From Nereocystis luetkeana (taxonomy: Eukaryota; Sar; Phaeophyceae; Laminariales; Laminariaceae), in contig JARUPZ010000035.1 of the NCBI GenBank assembly GCA_031213475.1, forward strand, positions 1,625,699 through 1,689,698: a DNA stretch of 64,000 nt, in the 5' to 3' direction. Below the pieces are notes generated by a model. That model was not told the origin of the DNA and did no database searches. It saw only the letters and a list, made by a program, of their open reading frames with translations. Below are positions 20,940 through 32,800 of the stretch, in pieces. The translations under genes were made by a program, and so were the position numbers. Numbering within the stretch: the stretch's first letter is position 1; the number at the start of each line of letters is the position of its first letter.

Positions 20940-21720
20940 GGGTATAGGGGGGTGTATATAGCTGACTACCAGACACAGGATAACAAAAGGGGCAGTATGG
21001 GGCAGGCCCGACTACTGCAATGCAGGTCGGCCTAGACGTGTATACTTATACTCACAGAGATTGATGTCTTATCTTGATGATTCCCACTTTCCTGGCTTTC
21101 AGAGAGTTCTGAGAACAGCGGGGGTTTGATAAAAAAAAATTGCGTGGCGCGTTTCATCAGAAACACACCTCCTCGACAACGGACGGGGAACGGGATCATG
21201 AATACCATGACACAAGCCCACCTTGAAGGGCTACATGTATGTGCAGATGCATAGAAATCAGGAGGGGGTGCAAAACCCATCCAGGAGATTATGGGTCGAA
21301 GATACGGCGCATAACAACCCACTCCCACACCTCTATAACTTGCAAGGCGGAAGCCGATTAAATCAAACAAAAATCTACCTCCTACGGTAGGAAGCAGATT
21401 TGTCCCGAGAGAGACGCGAGGAATCTAAAGATACGCGGCGTGCGATGTGGCGAAAAAAAAAAAGTTCGCGAAAAAAAAGGCTAACAGTGAAAACAGAACG
21501 GCTCTAATCCGAGTGACGTAATAAGTGCTAGCACGAATCTTTTTTCTTCTTCTTTTTTCTTCTTTTTTTTCATTTCAGATTTTTTTTTTATTGTCTTTTT
21601 GTTCTTATTTTTCCGGTTTTGCGTGTGTTGTTGTGTTCTCGTACCCGGTACGCTGACAATTCACTTGCTTGACACTTGAATTTGAAATTTAGTTTTATTT
21701 TCGGTCTTCCTCTGCCTCAA
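20940..21720. other. No recognised gene
   Basis: Unrecognised sequence; a 112-codon minus-strand frame at 21,032-21,370 has no recognisable motif. T-rich runs occur near 21,540-21,620. Confidence 0.35.
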
Positions 21721-21823
21721 CAGTCTGTGACCACAGGATCAGTATCTCTCTAGGATATGGAATCAGGACGGACACTGGGTGTACCGATGAAGCTGGGTAG
21801 AAAGGGCGATTTAATGTGAAGAC
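21721..21823 (+). repeat. Interspersed repeat RP4, copy 2
   Basis: GTGACCACAGGATCAGTATC and CGATTTAATGTGAAG align with 7,213-7,320, with substitutions throughout. Confidence 0.5.
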
Positions 21824-21829
21824 AACGTA

Positions 21830-22510
21830 TGAACTCCGGCCTACCACAGGGGGGGAGAAAGAAGACAAAAAGGAAAGCACACCGATATACGCAAGTCAGG
21901 TGCCAGGTGCTAAAGGAGGAACAGAGGCGTAACACGAGAACGGGCACGGTAGTAGTCCAGACCCAAGGATGATACGCAACGGGCGATCCTAAAATCGGTG
22001 GTCTGTGGTGGAACGTTGCAAAGCGGTAGAGAACGAAACACATCGGCGACGAGAACCACCGACCCGAGTGGGAAAGGGAAGGAAGGGCGCTCGATAGTCG
22101 AGGTAGCCAAACGGTCTCGGGAACTACTTGCACACCACACCCAACCGGGGGTGGCGCTGAGAAACTCGAAACTAAAATCTGAAGAAAAAAATGAAATAAA
22201 TCAGAATGAGTGGGGGGGGTGTGTGTGTGCCGAGGTGGAGGGAACGAAGAACACCCACCCCCAATACGTACGTGAAGGCCAACCTTACGGTCCTACAAAA
22301 GAGAAGAAGCCGGAAGCAGCAAAACACCACTTACTTCCATGAAAAACGTCGTCAAGCAGGAATATCAAAATTCGCAACGTCGGGACTAGTCCTAAAAAGA
22401 CAGAGTGCGGAGGGCAAACTAAGCTGAGAGAAAATTACCGGCAGTTAACGCGGCACCCGAACCAAGCGGGGGGGGCGAGAAATGTGTGGTATACTATTAA
22501 TAGTTCGGAT
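21830..22510. other. No recognised gene
   Basis: Overlapping open frames exist on both strands (largest 127 codons, minus) but none shows a domain or composition that supports a real gene. Confidence 0.3.
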
Positions 22511-22516
22511 ACGACG

Positions 22517-22830
22517 AACGTTTCAGGTCTCCAGCATTAAAAGAAAATGCGAGAGATAGCATAAAGAAATCGTCGAGGCGGAATACCGACAAATAAGTCA
22601 AGTTGAAAACAAGAGCAAAAAAAAAAGGAAGAATACCGAAAAATAAACCAAGTTCAAGAAAAGAGCAACGAATAACGCGACACCTAAGCCAAATCCAGGG
22701 GCGAGCGTTGTGGCGGTATATTTTGCTAGTCCGGTCTAAAAAAACGTTTCAGGTCTCGGGCAAAAAGATGCGAGAGAAAACGTGAAGAGTTCATCGAGGC
22801 GGAACGCCATACAAAGGGGGCCAAGTTCCA
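22517..22830. repeat. Imperfect direct repeat next to gypsy remnant
   Basis: ACGTTTCAGGTCTC, ATGCGAGAGA, TCGAGGCGGAA and CCAAGTT recur in the same order at 22,517-22,603 and 22,743-22,830. The position just beyond the 3' end of the minus-strand gypsy element suggests long-terminal-repeat debris, but no partner LTR was found. Confidence 0.4.
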
Positions 22831-22981
22831 AAACTAAAACAAGATGGACTGACGTAAGCAGAGGCACACCAGCCTACGTGTCGACGAAATGGCGACCGTG
22901 TCAGTAGCTACAAAAACAAAAACAAAGGGAAACCCGTGGAGACCCAGCGTTGATTACTGTACTAGCTACGAACGAGCAAAA

Positions 22982-25400
22982 TCAGTTGGTCACTGCGGGG
23001 TCGGCCAGTTCGACTCCGCGAGACTCGTCGGCGTCGCGTAAAACTCCATGCTGAATAGCTCTACCTTGCCGAGTTTGGAGGCACCAGGAGTTGCGCCCCG
23101 CCCCGAAAGCGGTAGTGTAGCGGGAAGGAGAGAGCTTGATCTTGACTGGTCCGGGATCGTCCAAGAAACGAACGATGTAGATGGCGGCTGTCGTGGTATG
23201 GGCGGAGATCTTGCCGAGCCACCAGTGATTGTCGCGGCCATGTACCAGAAGTGGGCGCCGACGGGGAGGATGGTGCTGCAGAAACGATTCGTCCAATCTT
23301 CGTGCGTGACGAGGCTGTAGCCTGGAGACAAAAAATCGGGCGCCCTGATCCCGTGAGAGTTCTCGCTGGGCAGCACCGACGCGCATGCGGCGGTACAACC
23401 GATTTGCTCGTTGGAGTTGAAGTGGTGTGCCTGCCCAGTAACGAAGAACGTGCTGCCTGAAGTGCTGGAGGTCCATCTCGCGCTCCCACGAGGGCTGCAG
23501 TAGCGGTAGGTCTTTCCAGTGGGTTTCGTAGAGGACGGCGATGACGCCGCCCCGACCACGTACCGACCGATGGCTGGTGATTTTGTCGACTTCCAGGCGG
23601 TCGATGGACGCGGTAACGTCGTCCTCGGTGACGTGGTAAGGAGGGGATTTCGAGGTGTAATTGCTGAGGACATACGGTGTTAGTCCCGCGGGGAGAAACC
23701 GCGGAAGGTCGGAGCTGTCGTGGGGGTTCGCGCAAGGCTTGCAGCGAACCACTGACACTCGGCAGGGCGTGTCCGCGCCCGGCATTGTCGTTGGGAAGGT
23801 CCAGGTAAAGGAGCTTGCCGGTCAGAGGGCGACCGTCAGGCGTCGATTCCGCAGGGGCGGGACCGACCGCCAAAACCTTGAAAGGTCCCGTCCAGCTGAG
23901 CGAAAGCTTCGCTTTAAGGACCTTGGCGTCAGTGCCGGTTTGGGTCCCTTGTCGGATGGTAGAGGCGGGGTTGTAAATCCACACCCCTACCATCGACGGC
24001 GTAGGTGGGGAGTTGTTTTAGCCCGTCTGGCAGCGCAGAATTGCGGCGTTCCACGCGGGCAATATTAAGGGCGTGTTGTTCGCCAACGAGGGCGAACGAG
24101 CGTTGCTGTCGGTCGGCGGCCAGGTCGACATACTCGAGCTGATCCCGGGCGAGGCTTTGATGCCCGCGAGCATGCGGCTGCTCGAATACGGTGAGGGGTA
24201 GGCGGGGGAGGCGGTTCATGTGAACCTCGTTGGGGGCCAGGCCGGTGGCGGCACGGACGGAATTGTTGTAAGCAGATTCCACGTGCGGCAAATGAGCATC
24301 CTAGTCATTTTGTTGTTCATTGACGACCATAGCGAGCATCTGAGCCATGGTATGGTCCACGCGCTCGACGCCGCCGTTCCTGATAGGGTGATAGGAGCTT
24401 GTAGATGTTTTCCGCATGCCTTGGAGCTTGTAAATAGCGTGGGACAGCTCGGAGCAGAATTGGAGGCCGCTGTCGGAGTGGAGACAAACGGGGCATCCCC
24501 AAAGAGGGATATACTTGTTCACCAAGATGTCAGCAGTGCCTTCGGCTGTAAATTCGGCTGCGGAAGCGGCATACATGTCTGCGCGCAGGCTGAAACGGTC
24601 AGTGAAAAGGAGAATGTAGGAGTTTCCTTTTGGCGTAACCGGGAGGGGGCCGAAATAGTCGACGCTGATCGCGATGCCAGGGCCGGAGGGCAACGGCGGT
24701 GACAAGACGGGCCAGCGTACTACCTGTCTGGACGTTTTGCGTGCTTGGCATTGTAGGCAATGTCGAAGCCACCATCGTGTGCTCTCGTGCATGCCGATCC
24801 ACCAGTAAAAGTGCTCGAGCATAGAAAGCGTGCGAGCGACTCCAAGGTGGCAGCAGGCGTTGGCGTGGCAGGCTTGCATAACCCACGGCCGCATGAGTAG
24901 CGGTACGTAAATTCGAGTGTGGACTTGTCGTTAAGCAGACGAGCGGCGCGCCCGCTGGGCGCACCAGGACCGGCTGTCAGGGCAGGGGTTGGTTTCCGCA
25001 CCACCAGAAGGGTCCCATCATCATCCCTGTGGAGACGCCCTTTTTCAGCCAAAAAACGGATTTCCGACAGGGGGGGGGGCGTTTTTTGTGATGAAAGGTG
25101 TAAAAGAAAACCATCGGGGAGGGCCGGAGGGCTCCCAAGGAGGAGGTACCGAATGGCCGAGTCGCAGGCGGGCTCGGCGCGTTGTTCGCGCGCCCAATCC
25201 GCGTGTGAATACCGCTCGACGGACTCGCAAAATTCGAGCTCCGCTGGGGATGGTGCTTTGGGAAGGGGAGTCGGAGGGTCGGCGTCCGAGCTTGTAGTAC
25301 CAAGGTTCAACCGCGACGGTGGCCGACTGGGCAGTCACGGCGGGTGCCAAACAACGGGTACTGTCGGGCCTCTCGATGGAGGGCGAGGGTACCGACGACC
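22982..25400 (-). pseudogene. Ty3/gypsy polyprotein remnant: integrase and chromodomain-like C-terminus
   Basis: Read leftwards from 25,400, a proline-rich linker leads to the integrase in 24,301-24,894. Residues H10, H16, C46 and C49 form the zinc-binding HHCC module. D79, D141 and E177 form the catalytic D,D35E triad that inserts element DNA into the genome. The frame then hits TAG at 24,301 in place of a tryptophan codon. It continues in 23,929-24,291 and 23,061-23,993 (ADAKVLKAKLSLSWTGPF-like region) and ends in 22,982-23,785. There GRGGVIAVLYETHW and PSWEREMDLQ resemble a chromodomain, which targets integration to marked chromatin. Protease, reverse transcriptase and RNase H are absent. 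At least three frame disruptions make it a pseudogene. The RP1 retroposon at 25,525 bounds its 5' side. Confidence 0.85.
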
Positions 25401-25524
25401 TTGAAGGACGGCGCATGACGGCGGGTGATTTTGCCGCCGGTGGCGGGGCGGGGGCCGGGGAGTCATAACCGTAGTTGACTGCGGGCTTCGGGGATCCAGC
25501 GGCGGCGGCGCGTCGCCGACACGT

Positions 25525-25955
25525 GTGGTAGTAAGGTTCGATAGCTCCTTTTTCACTGCATATCCGCGAGTCTTCACTCGGACAGCACTCCAGATAGCAG
25601 ACAGGTGTGTTCCTCTCTTCTTGTATTCACGACTACCGTGCGTTTCGTACGGTGCAGACAGCACTTCAGACAGCATCCGCTGTAGTCAGCAGCCACAACT
25701 TGGTTGGTTAGTAGTGGGAACGGGGGAACTCTATGTAGTAGTTGAGAGGATATACCCGCGGCCATGTCAGTTCAGTTTGCACATTGGTTTTATCTTGTGT
25801 GCGCTTTCTTCGTCTCGTGTATTTTTTACGGCAGCCGAATGTCGATTTTTTATGATTTTTCGGATCTTCCTAGGGCTCCAGCACCTTTTTGTGTGACCAC
25901 GGACTCCTGCGTCAGAGAGTTTATGTAAGGACAACAACAACAACAACAACAATGA
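25525..25955 (+). mobile_element. Retroposon RP1, 5'-truncated, with (AAC)n end
   Basis: It matches 3,455-3,880 closely through GTGTGGTAGTAAGGTTCGAT, GATATACCCGCGGCCATGT and GTGTGACCACGGACTCC, and ends in (AAC)n at 25,931-25,951. It begins abruptly next to gypsy sequence, consistent with insertion into that element. Confidence 0.75.
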
Positions 25956-25980
25956 ATGGCAGCAGTACGCCAAAATACTA

Positions 25981-26068
25981 TTAACCCTTTTAGAACCGCA
26001 CTCCCATATTTGGGGACAATTCACTCTAAATATAAGTAGTTTGTCCCCGAAACGGGACTGGGATCCTA
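25981..26068. mobile_element. MITE family F2, copy e
   Basis: TTAACCCTTTTAGAACCGCA to ACGGGACTGGGATCCTAAT; the right terminal repeat is cut short. Confidence 0.7.
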
Positions 26069-26209
26069 ATAACTAAATACCCTCTCGAACGGCTGGTGGC
26101 ATGTTGAGCATGGCCAGGCCCCCACTAATAGCTAGATATTGCACCACTGTATATATATACCAGGTATACTACAATATACCAGGTACGGAAGGGAGGTAGA
26201 CTTGGTGCA

Positions 26210-26510
26210 TGGGTTTCCTTTTGTTTCCGAGGTTTTCTTCTTTCGGGAAAGTTATGAGTGATCCATGTTGAAGATCATGCTACACATTGTCGGATGGCAA
26301 GAGAAATAATAATATACCAGGTACCAGGTACCAGTTTCGCGTGCTACGTACGAGTACTGCTGTAGGACGGCCAATCATGTATGTGCATTTATTATTATTA
26401 TTATTATTCCTCTTGCCATCTGACATCTGACAATGTGCAGCATGATCTTCAACATGGATCACTCATAACTTTCCCGAAAGAAGAAAACCTCGGAAACAAA
26501 AGGAAACCCA
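26210..26510. mobile_element. Long inverted-repeat element
   Basis: The left arm 26,210-26,314 (from TGGGTTTCCTTTTGTTTCCG) and right arm 26,390-26,510 (ending GGAAACCCA) are inverse copies. About 70 bp of the outer arm appears perfect and the inner arms carry a small insertion. The loop of about 75 bp contains two overlapping TACCAGGTA motifs. A diverged single arm lies at 36,880-36,965. A transcript would form a long hairpin. There is no coding capacity. Confidence 0.75.
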
Positions 26511-26529
26511 TTGCTTTTTTTCGTTCCCA

Positions 26530-27230
26530 AATCTCTACAGCAGCAAGTAATATTACAGGTAGGTCTGAATCGCAAACCCCGTTCGTTCTTAACGTCGTCA
26601 TCTATCTACCCGCACAGTCGGCAGAGAGCCACGCTTTGAGGGCAGCTCATCAGCCCTTCTTTGGCTTTACAGCGCTTGATTTCGTACTCCACGGGCACCA
26701 TCTACCTGGTGAAGACACAGACAGTTAAGACGCTGAACAGTACGTACACAGCCAATATATTAGTGCACCGCTGTGGGAACTTCTCACCTCCTCACCGAAC
26801 TCGCGACATCAGATTCTCTGCGGAACCGACCTACCACACCACAACCAGCCGGCAACTAAACTGCAGAAGAAGGAGGTGAACGCACGTGTGTGTGTTGCCG
26901 CCGGGTCTAATTACTACGCTGAAATCTCGCTCGGTGCTCGTTTTCCCCTCCTTTTCTTCTTTTTATTTTTCATATTCCTCTCGCCTTTTTTTTTTTTTTT
27001 GTATTTTTCGCTTTCCTCTGCATCTCTTTCCTTCTCTCCCCCTTTTTTTTGCCTTTCTTCGTTTTCGTTCTTTGTTTTTCCTGTTTATTATGTACCCTGG
27101 TATATCATGCTACCCTGTGAGCTGGTATTGGTACGTAGCTCTTCCGCTTCGCTCGCGAATCGCTTCGATTTATGTTGTGTTTGTTTCGTCTGTCAGGTCA
27201 CGTATTAATAGTACGCGTGCGTACGTACAG
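26530..27230. other. No recognised gene; pyrimidine-rich centre
   Basis: T- and TC-rich from 26,940 to 27,080. The frames there encode Phe/Ser/Leu strings dictated by composition. Confidence 0.35.
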
Positions 27231-27236
27231 ATATAG

Positions 27237-27345
27237 TTGTTGTTGTTGTTGTTGTTGTTGTTGTCACATTAACTCTCTGACGAAGGAGTCCGTGGTCACA
27301 CAAAGGTGCTGGAGCCCTAGGAAGATCCGAAAAACAAAAAAAAAT
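27237..27345 (-). mobile_element. Retroposon RP1 tail, reversed
   Basis: (GTT)n at 27,237-27,263 followed by ACTCTCTGACGAAGGAGTCC and GGTGCTGGAGCCCTAGGAAG is the reverse complement of the RP1 3' end. Confidence 0.7.
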
Positions 27346-27397
27346 CGAAAATTCTACTACATACCAGGTACCAGGTAACCCTTTGGTCTCCCTTTGG

Positions 27398-27490
27398 GTT
27401 TGATTTGATTCGATTTGATTTGACGACATTCGATTTGACTTGACCGTCATTGATTCGATTTGATTCGACTTGTTTCATTTCATTTCGTTT
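27398..27490. repeat. Degenerate GATTT/GATTC simple repeat
   Basis: Repeated TTTGATTTGATTCGATTTGA-like units, diverging towards TTTCATTTCGTTTC at the right. Confidence 0.7.
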
Positions 27491-27835
27491 CACTTTTTTT
27501 AGTTCATTTCGTCTGCCCGGAATTCGGGATATATAACTACAGAGTAGGTCCCTCTATTTTCATCACATTTAGGCGTGTCTTAACTCCCTCAAAAGAACAT
27601 GGTTTCGTCTCATTTTTCCCCATTTGGATTCTTACTGCTGTATCGTGATATTGCGAATAATAAACTCCCCCAACACGGTAAACGCCCCGGGGCGCTACTT
27701 CAAACAAAAAAAAACGGGAAAAATCCGGAGAAAATGCCTCCCCTCAATAACAAAATTGGGGAGGATAACAGCACGGTATCACAACAGTATTACGGAGGAC
27801 CATAGTTAATAGGACCTATGGTATACAAAAAAAAC

Positions 27836-27844
27836 TACCAGGTA
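27836..27844. repeat. TACCAGGTA scar in MITE M3, first half
   Basis: AAAACTACCAGGTATCTATT here corresponds to AAAACCTATATATTT in copy 1, a 7-bp gain at a TA. Confidence 0.65.
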
Positions 27845-27917
27845 TCTATTTAACCATTTTTACTATTACAATATTTGGTCCTATTAATTAATAGGACCTA
27901 TGGTATACAAAAAAAAC

Positions 27918-27933
27918 TACCTGGTACCAGGTA
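27918..27933. repeat. Double scar TACCTGGTACCAGGTA
   Basis: Two overlapping 9-mers share a TA at the site that has one in the other half of the dimer. This fits successive insertion at the same TA. Confidence 0.6.
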
Positions 27934-28009
27934 TATATGTTGAACCATTTTTACTAACAATATTTGGTCCTATTATCTACCTGGTATTAACTATGGTCCC
28001 CCGTAATAG

Positions 28010-29060
28010 TAAACATCAACCCCGCTATCATTTTCTGGGGGAAACGCCCACGGCCCGAGCTGGCAAATTATTTTTTGAGCGTCGCAGATGTGGAGAGCTG
28101 TTTCCGAAGCGGGCAAAGCGGTGCTTTCCATAGTAGATATCACACTTCATGCCTGTTGGTAGGTGGGTAAGTTTACATGTTTAGCGCAACAACAGCACAA
28201 CGGACAACAAAGCAGAAGCCAGACGCGGACAGAGAGAGCCAAACACATTTCATACATAAGTTCTGCCTCTTCTTTTTTTTTTCAAGTATGTCACACTGTC
28301 AATCGAACGAGACCGTCCTAATAACAAACATTCGGGGCGCGAGGGGGGGGGGGGTGGCGTTTATAACAGCTCGCCGGGCTGGTTGGTGTGTACGCGATGA
28401 CGATATGCCGCGCTCGAATCCTGGTGACCAGCGGAAAAAATACACAGCCCAGATCATACCGATGAGGCAAAAACGAGATCGCGAGACACACAGCTGAGTA
28501 GTGTAGCGCACATGCCAATATAATTGCGCGCGCCGAGCGATAAAACTCGGAAGTACGTTTCAGTTCCCAAATATTCGAGGTGAAAAAAAAAAATGAACCA
28601 AAGACCGGGGCAGAGGGGGGGGAGCACCGCCGTATCATGTACCAGGGTACGTACGTACGACTTTATTCGTTCAGAAGTGTGAGAACCGCCTGGCTGGTGC
28701 GCAACTAACCACTTGGTTGTGCATTCTGTCACCACGGGTGAGTATAGGACTGTTGTGGCGAAAACAATGTTCAAATTTCGGGTCTCGACCGGCCGAATCT
28801 GACTGTTTTTTTTTTGTTTTGTTTTGTCATGATCCGTACAAAAGTTTCTCGCGAACATCTGAAGGGCGCACAAAAAAAAGAGAAAATTGCCTACTACTGG
28901 TATACGCTCCTTCTGAGGTCAGAATCAGAGACAAAAAAACAGGATTGGTGGGGACCAGAAGAAGTGGTGAGAGTTCCGGACGAAACGACGAAAGCCTGCT
29001 TTGAAAAAAAAAACTACCGGGTATTTTACATGGTTTTAGTATGCTGTCTACCTATGTACG
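28010..29060. other. No recognised gene
   Basis: Frames of up to 139 codons occur on the minus strand (28,454-28,873) without recognisable domains. Confidence 0.3.
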
Positions 29061-29349
29061 TTGTGATGGTATCCCCTCTCCCCTGATGCGGCGCTATGAT
29101 TTGTACCAGGTAGTAAGTTTTCCCTCATCATTTTGCACCTGGCAGGCGTTGTCGTCTGCCTGTCTGGTGTGAATATCTCGCCCCTTCGTTCAGAAGGCAT
29201 CCGGCGATCAACCAAGCGACTACACAGTAGTAAAAAGATGATAACTTTCAAGCACCTTTGTGTTGGCGACTACAGCAGAGCAGAGCTGGAAGCACTGCCT
29301 GCTAGCTGTACTCGGTCCCTAGATCCATGCTGCCCCAAACCAGAACAAC
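29061..29349 (+). repeat. Interspersed repeat A, left copy
   Basis: It aligns with 36,239-36,502 through CACCTGGCAGGCGTT, GAATATCTCGCCCC, GTTCAGAAGGC and CCCTAGATCCATGCTGCC. The two copies bracket the copia element in the same orientation, but their order relative to repeat B is mirrored, so a simple LTR pair does not explain them. Confidence 0.65.
29104..29112. repeat. TACCAGGTA scar in repeat A
   Basis: GATTTGTACCAGGTAGTAAG in this copy corresponds to GATTTGTAGCAATT at 36,280-36,295, again 7 bp extra at a TA. Confidence 0.65.
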
Positions 29350-29359
29350 TGGCGTCGTC

Positions 29360-29665
29360 GGTAGGACGCTTCACGTTCCACGCAATCGTCTCGTTTGTAG
29401 TTGACGAGGCTGCGGGTCTGGTACTTTGTGTCTAACTTTTTTGGGGGCTCGGTTGGTTTACTAATATCGTGGCTGTTCAGCTTTGCTTGACTGTTCACGA
29501 TGCGATTTCTCCAGTCGTTTCCCTTTCTCACGGCATCCTACTGCCGAGTTATTGTACCGTTGGGCACACGACTGAGTCACCCCCCCCCCGTCTCTCCTCC
29601 TTTCGCCATCCTGTCAAGCGTCTCTCGCGCGCTCCTTCTATGATTGTGTTCGCCCCCTCCTGAGA
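29360..29665. other. No recognised gene
   Basis: Unrecognised sequence between repeats A and B; no supported frame. Confidence 0.35.
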
Positions 29666-29673
29666 GCGGCGGA

Positions 29674-29800
29674 AGAATATCCGATGATACCCCCGCGCAG
29701 TAGGCTGCAAAGATTGGCGCTGTCGCTTTTTCAACTGACCGAGCAGACACGGTGAGTGTCGAGGATGTAAAGTCAAGAGTGGATGACTCTTGTAGAAGCG
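29674..29800 (-). repeat. Repeat B, left copy: probable 3' LTR remnant of copia element
   Basis: CGATGATACCCCC, GGCTGCAAAGATTGGCGCTG, GACCGAGCAGACACG and GTGTCGAGGATGTAAAG recur at 35,430-35,552. The pair flanks the copia coding region in direct orientation. The minus-strand purine tract GGGAATGGGGGAGA (29,929-29,942) lies between this repeat and the coding end, where an LTR element's polypurine tract is expected. Confidence 0.55.
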
Positions 29801-32800
29801 ACAGAAACATTACTCAAGTACCGATCATGGCTAACGATCGCCAGTACATGTTGGAAGCAACGCTACTTCTTCACTACCGTAGAACACTGATAATGTATAC
29901 AAAACCATGAAGCTTGTGCAGTGTATCTCCCCCATTCCCGGCGAAAGTAGCAAAGTAAAGACATTCAGGCCCTGAATTCTCAGATCAACTCGAGGAGGTA
30001 CCGCTGTCTTTGCTTACTGAGATGCTTCGTGCCAATATCAGCACGCTGGTCCTCTGTTTTCACACATTTGACGGTGATTCTGCCCTCCTTGGCTAGTTTC
30101 TGGATGAAGAAGTACCGTAGAGCCACGTGCTTAACTCGCGAACTGTAGGTCCGATTTCTGGCGACGTGCCGAGCAGAGGTGTTGTCGATATATAGTGGTA
30201 CGCTGTTGAAGCGCGTGCCGAATCCCAGTTCCTTCATCACGTTAGAGCAGAACACCGCTTCCTTCATTGCCAGCGCTGCGGCCACGAGATTTGCCTCCAT
30301 AGTGGATTGCGCTGTCAGTCCCTGCAGCCCCCCCCCCACCTTGAAGCTAACCGGGGCGTTCGCAAGGAAGACAATATACGAGGACATCGACTTGCCGCTA
30401 TCCGGTTGTTGCCCCAGTTTGCATCGGAGAATGCAGTCAACTTGAAACCACCTTGCCTGTACTTGATGGCGAAATCCACCGTCCCGGCCAGGTAGCGAAG
30501 TAGGTGTTTGGCTGCCGCCATGTGAGCTTTGGACGGTTCAGACATCGCCCTTGCCAGTTGATTGACGGCGTATATGATGTCGTAGCGAGTCACCTGTCCG
30601 AGGTGCATTGCGCTGCCCGTGATGGCCCGGAAACGCTGTTTCTCCTCCTTACTTGGAAGCCTCCCCTCCGGCTGGTTCAGCGACAGCTCTTTTCCCACAC
30701 CAGGCGTGTAGAGTTGAATTGCAATTGCAGTTTGCCATACCGTACCGCTCCAGCAGGGACTAGGTATATTTCTCCTGGGCGATCGTCACTTCCCCTTCTC
30801 GTGGTCACGAGTAACACCCATCCCGAGAACGAGTGACACGTCTCCCATGTCCGTCAATGAGAACCGACTCACGAGCTTCTGCTTGATCCGCCCCAGCACT
30901 AGGACGTCTTTTCCGAGCAAGAGAACGTCGTCGACATTCGAAGTCAGGAGATAAACGGCACCGCACTCCGAGTAGGTGTAGACGCACGGGTCCGACTTGA
31001 GACTTTCGAAGCCAATTTCCAATCAGATATTTGACGATCGTGTTCCACCAGTTGGTCGGGCTCTGGCGGAGGCCGTATAGGCTTTTTAAGAGCCTTGTTA
31101 CCGGTGGGACTCCGTTTTCGTCGATTTACCCGTATCCGGGTGCCATCTTAACGTACACTTCCTCTGTGACATCGGCGTTGAGAAAGGCGGTATTGTAGTC
31201 TAGCTGCCGACACTCCAGATTGTACTCCGCCGCTATTACCAGCACCATACGGATGCTCTGGAGCCTGCAGACGGGGGCGAGCGTTCTGCCGCAATCAATG
31301 TCCGGCATTTGCCCCCATCCTAGTACAACAACGCGCCCCTTGTGTCATTTGTCCGCCATGACCTTGTAAACCCATCTACTGCCGATAATCTTGTGTCCCG
31401 GGGGGACAGAGATCGCCGGCAGGAGGGTGTAGACATTGTTATTTTTCAGGCTTGCCACTTCCTTGTCCGAGGCCTCTTTTCACTGAGCTTTAGCTGGTAG
31501 AGTCATGGCCTCTTTGAAGGTGTTTGGAGTTATTTCCGCATTTCCCCCGGCCGAACAGCTTTGAATGATCGTCGCGGCGTAGGCGTATTCGACGGTAGGA
31601 TCTGCTCCGTACGTCTCATGCGCGATATCCGGCAGGATTTCCTTGGTATAGAGCCTCAGCCCGCGGAGCCCAGACAGCACGGGCCCGGTGGCGATCGCCG
31701 CCAGGTGAGCAGAATCTGAACGGTTGCAGTGCCGGCACGTGTAACCGCAGGAGTCGCTTCTTGACGCAAACGTCCCCGCTGTTGAAGCGGCTGTGATCCA
31801 GCCAGTGGTGTTCCCAGGGACGCTCCCGCGGGTGATATCGCCTGCTCCTGTGGTTCGAGAACAACTCCTGCGAAACTCCATCCATAGACTCTCCTCCAGG
31901 CATCGCCCCTTGTTGTGGTGGTACTGTAGCTCCTCCGTCCAAGGGTGTCCCTCCTAGTGATCTCGCTGATCTGCTCCAAGAGTTCAGCCACCGGTGGATT
32001 GTTTGAGAGCCCGCCGACGGCGATGTGGTCAGCAGAAGCACCGGGGAGCGATTCCAACACGGAAGCGTAGTCACGAAGATCGCGTAGAAAGTCGTTGTCT
32101 GTGCTGTAGTTGTGGTCGTTCATGCCGTTGCTTGGCGGATTAATCTGCCGCGAAGTTTCTTCCAACGGTGGCGAGAATAGGCGCGATGGTGTCTCGATGA
32201 AGACGACGTTCCGGCTCTCCATAATGCGCCGGGTGGCCGGATTGTACACTCGATAGCTCTTGCTGTTATTGCTGTACCCAACCTATCGTCCTTCCACCGC
32301 CTTACGTTCAAGCTTTTGGAGTAGGTCTCAATATGCACGAAGGCCCGGGCACCGATGACTCGAAGAAGTCTCAGATCCGCTCCGTTCCGTGCAGCATTGT
32401 GTACGGAGACTGCATGCCGATAGCAGAATGCGGCGCCCTGTTGCCCAGAAACGCCGCCGTGAACATCAATTTTTCCCCGCAGAAACTTTGGCAGCCCGCT
32501 GTCGGCAAGCATACACCGCACCATAGCTGCAAGAGTTCTTCCAACGCGTTCGTACATGCCAATTTGCTGCGGCGTATTGGTGCTGGCGTACTCGAGCGAC
32601 ACCCCCGTCTGAAGGCAGTAGTCCTGGAACTCCTTGCGGATGAATTCGCCTCCTTTGTCCACCCTCAAGCGCTCAACGCGGAATCCACTCGGAATCACCA
32701 CAGATTGTACGAATACCTGAAATGAGCTGAGAGCGTCGTACTTGGACTTCAGCAACTAAGTCTCCGTCCACTTGGTGTACTCGTCGGAAATCTTAGGGAT

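Larger units (their letters stand above)
27790..28006 (+). mobile_element. MITE family M, fused pair (copy 3)
   Basis: It starts TTACGGAGGACCATAGTTAA and ends ATGGTCCCCCGTAA. In between the element body occurs twice, joined at about 27,888 through ATTAATTAATAGGACC. Each half carries TACCWGGTA material at the same internal position (27,836 and 27,918), so the first scar predates the duplication. TA flanks the outer ends. Confidence 0.75.

Noticed and set aside
26940-27200. Overlapping 110- and 116-codon hydrophobic frames as membrane proteins
   Set aside because: The hydrophobicity comes from a pyrimidine-rich tract read in two frames at once.
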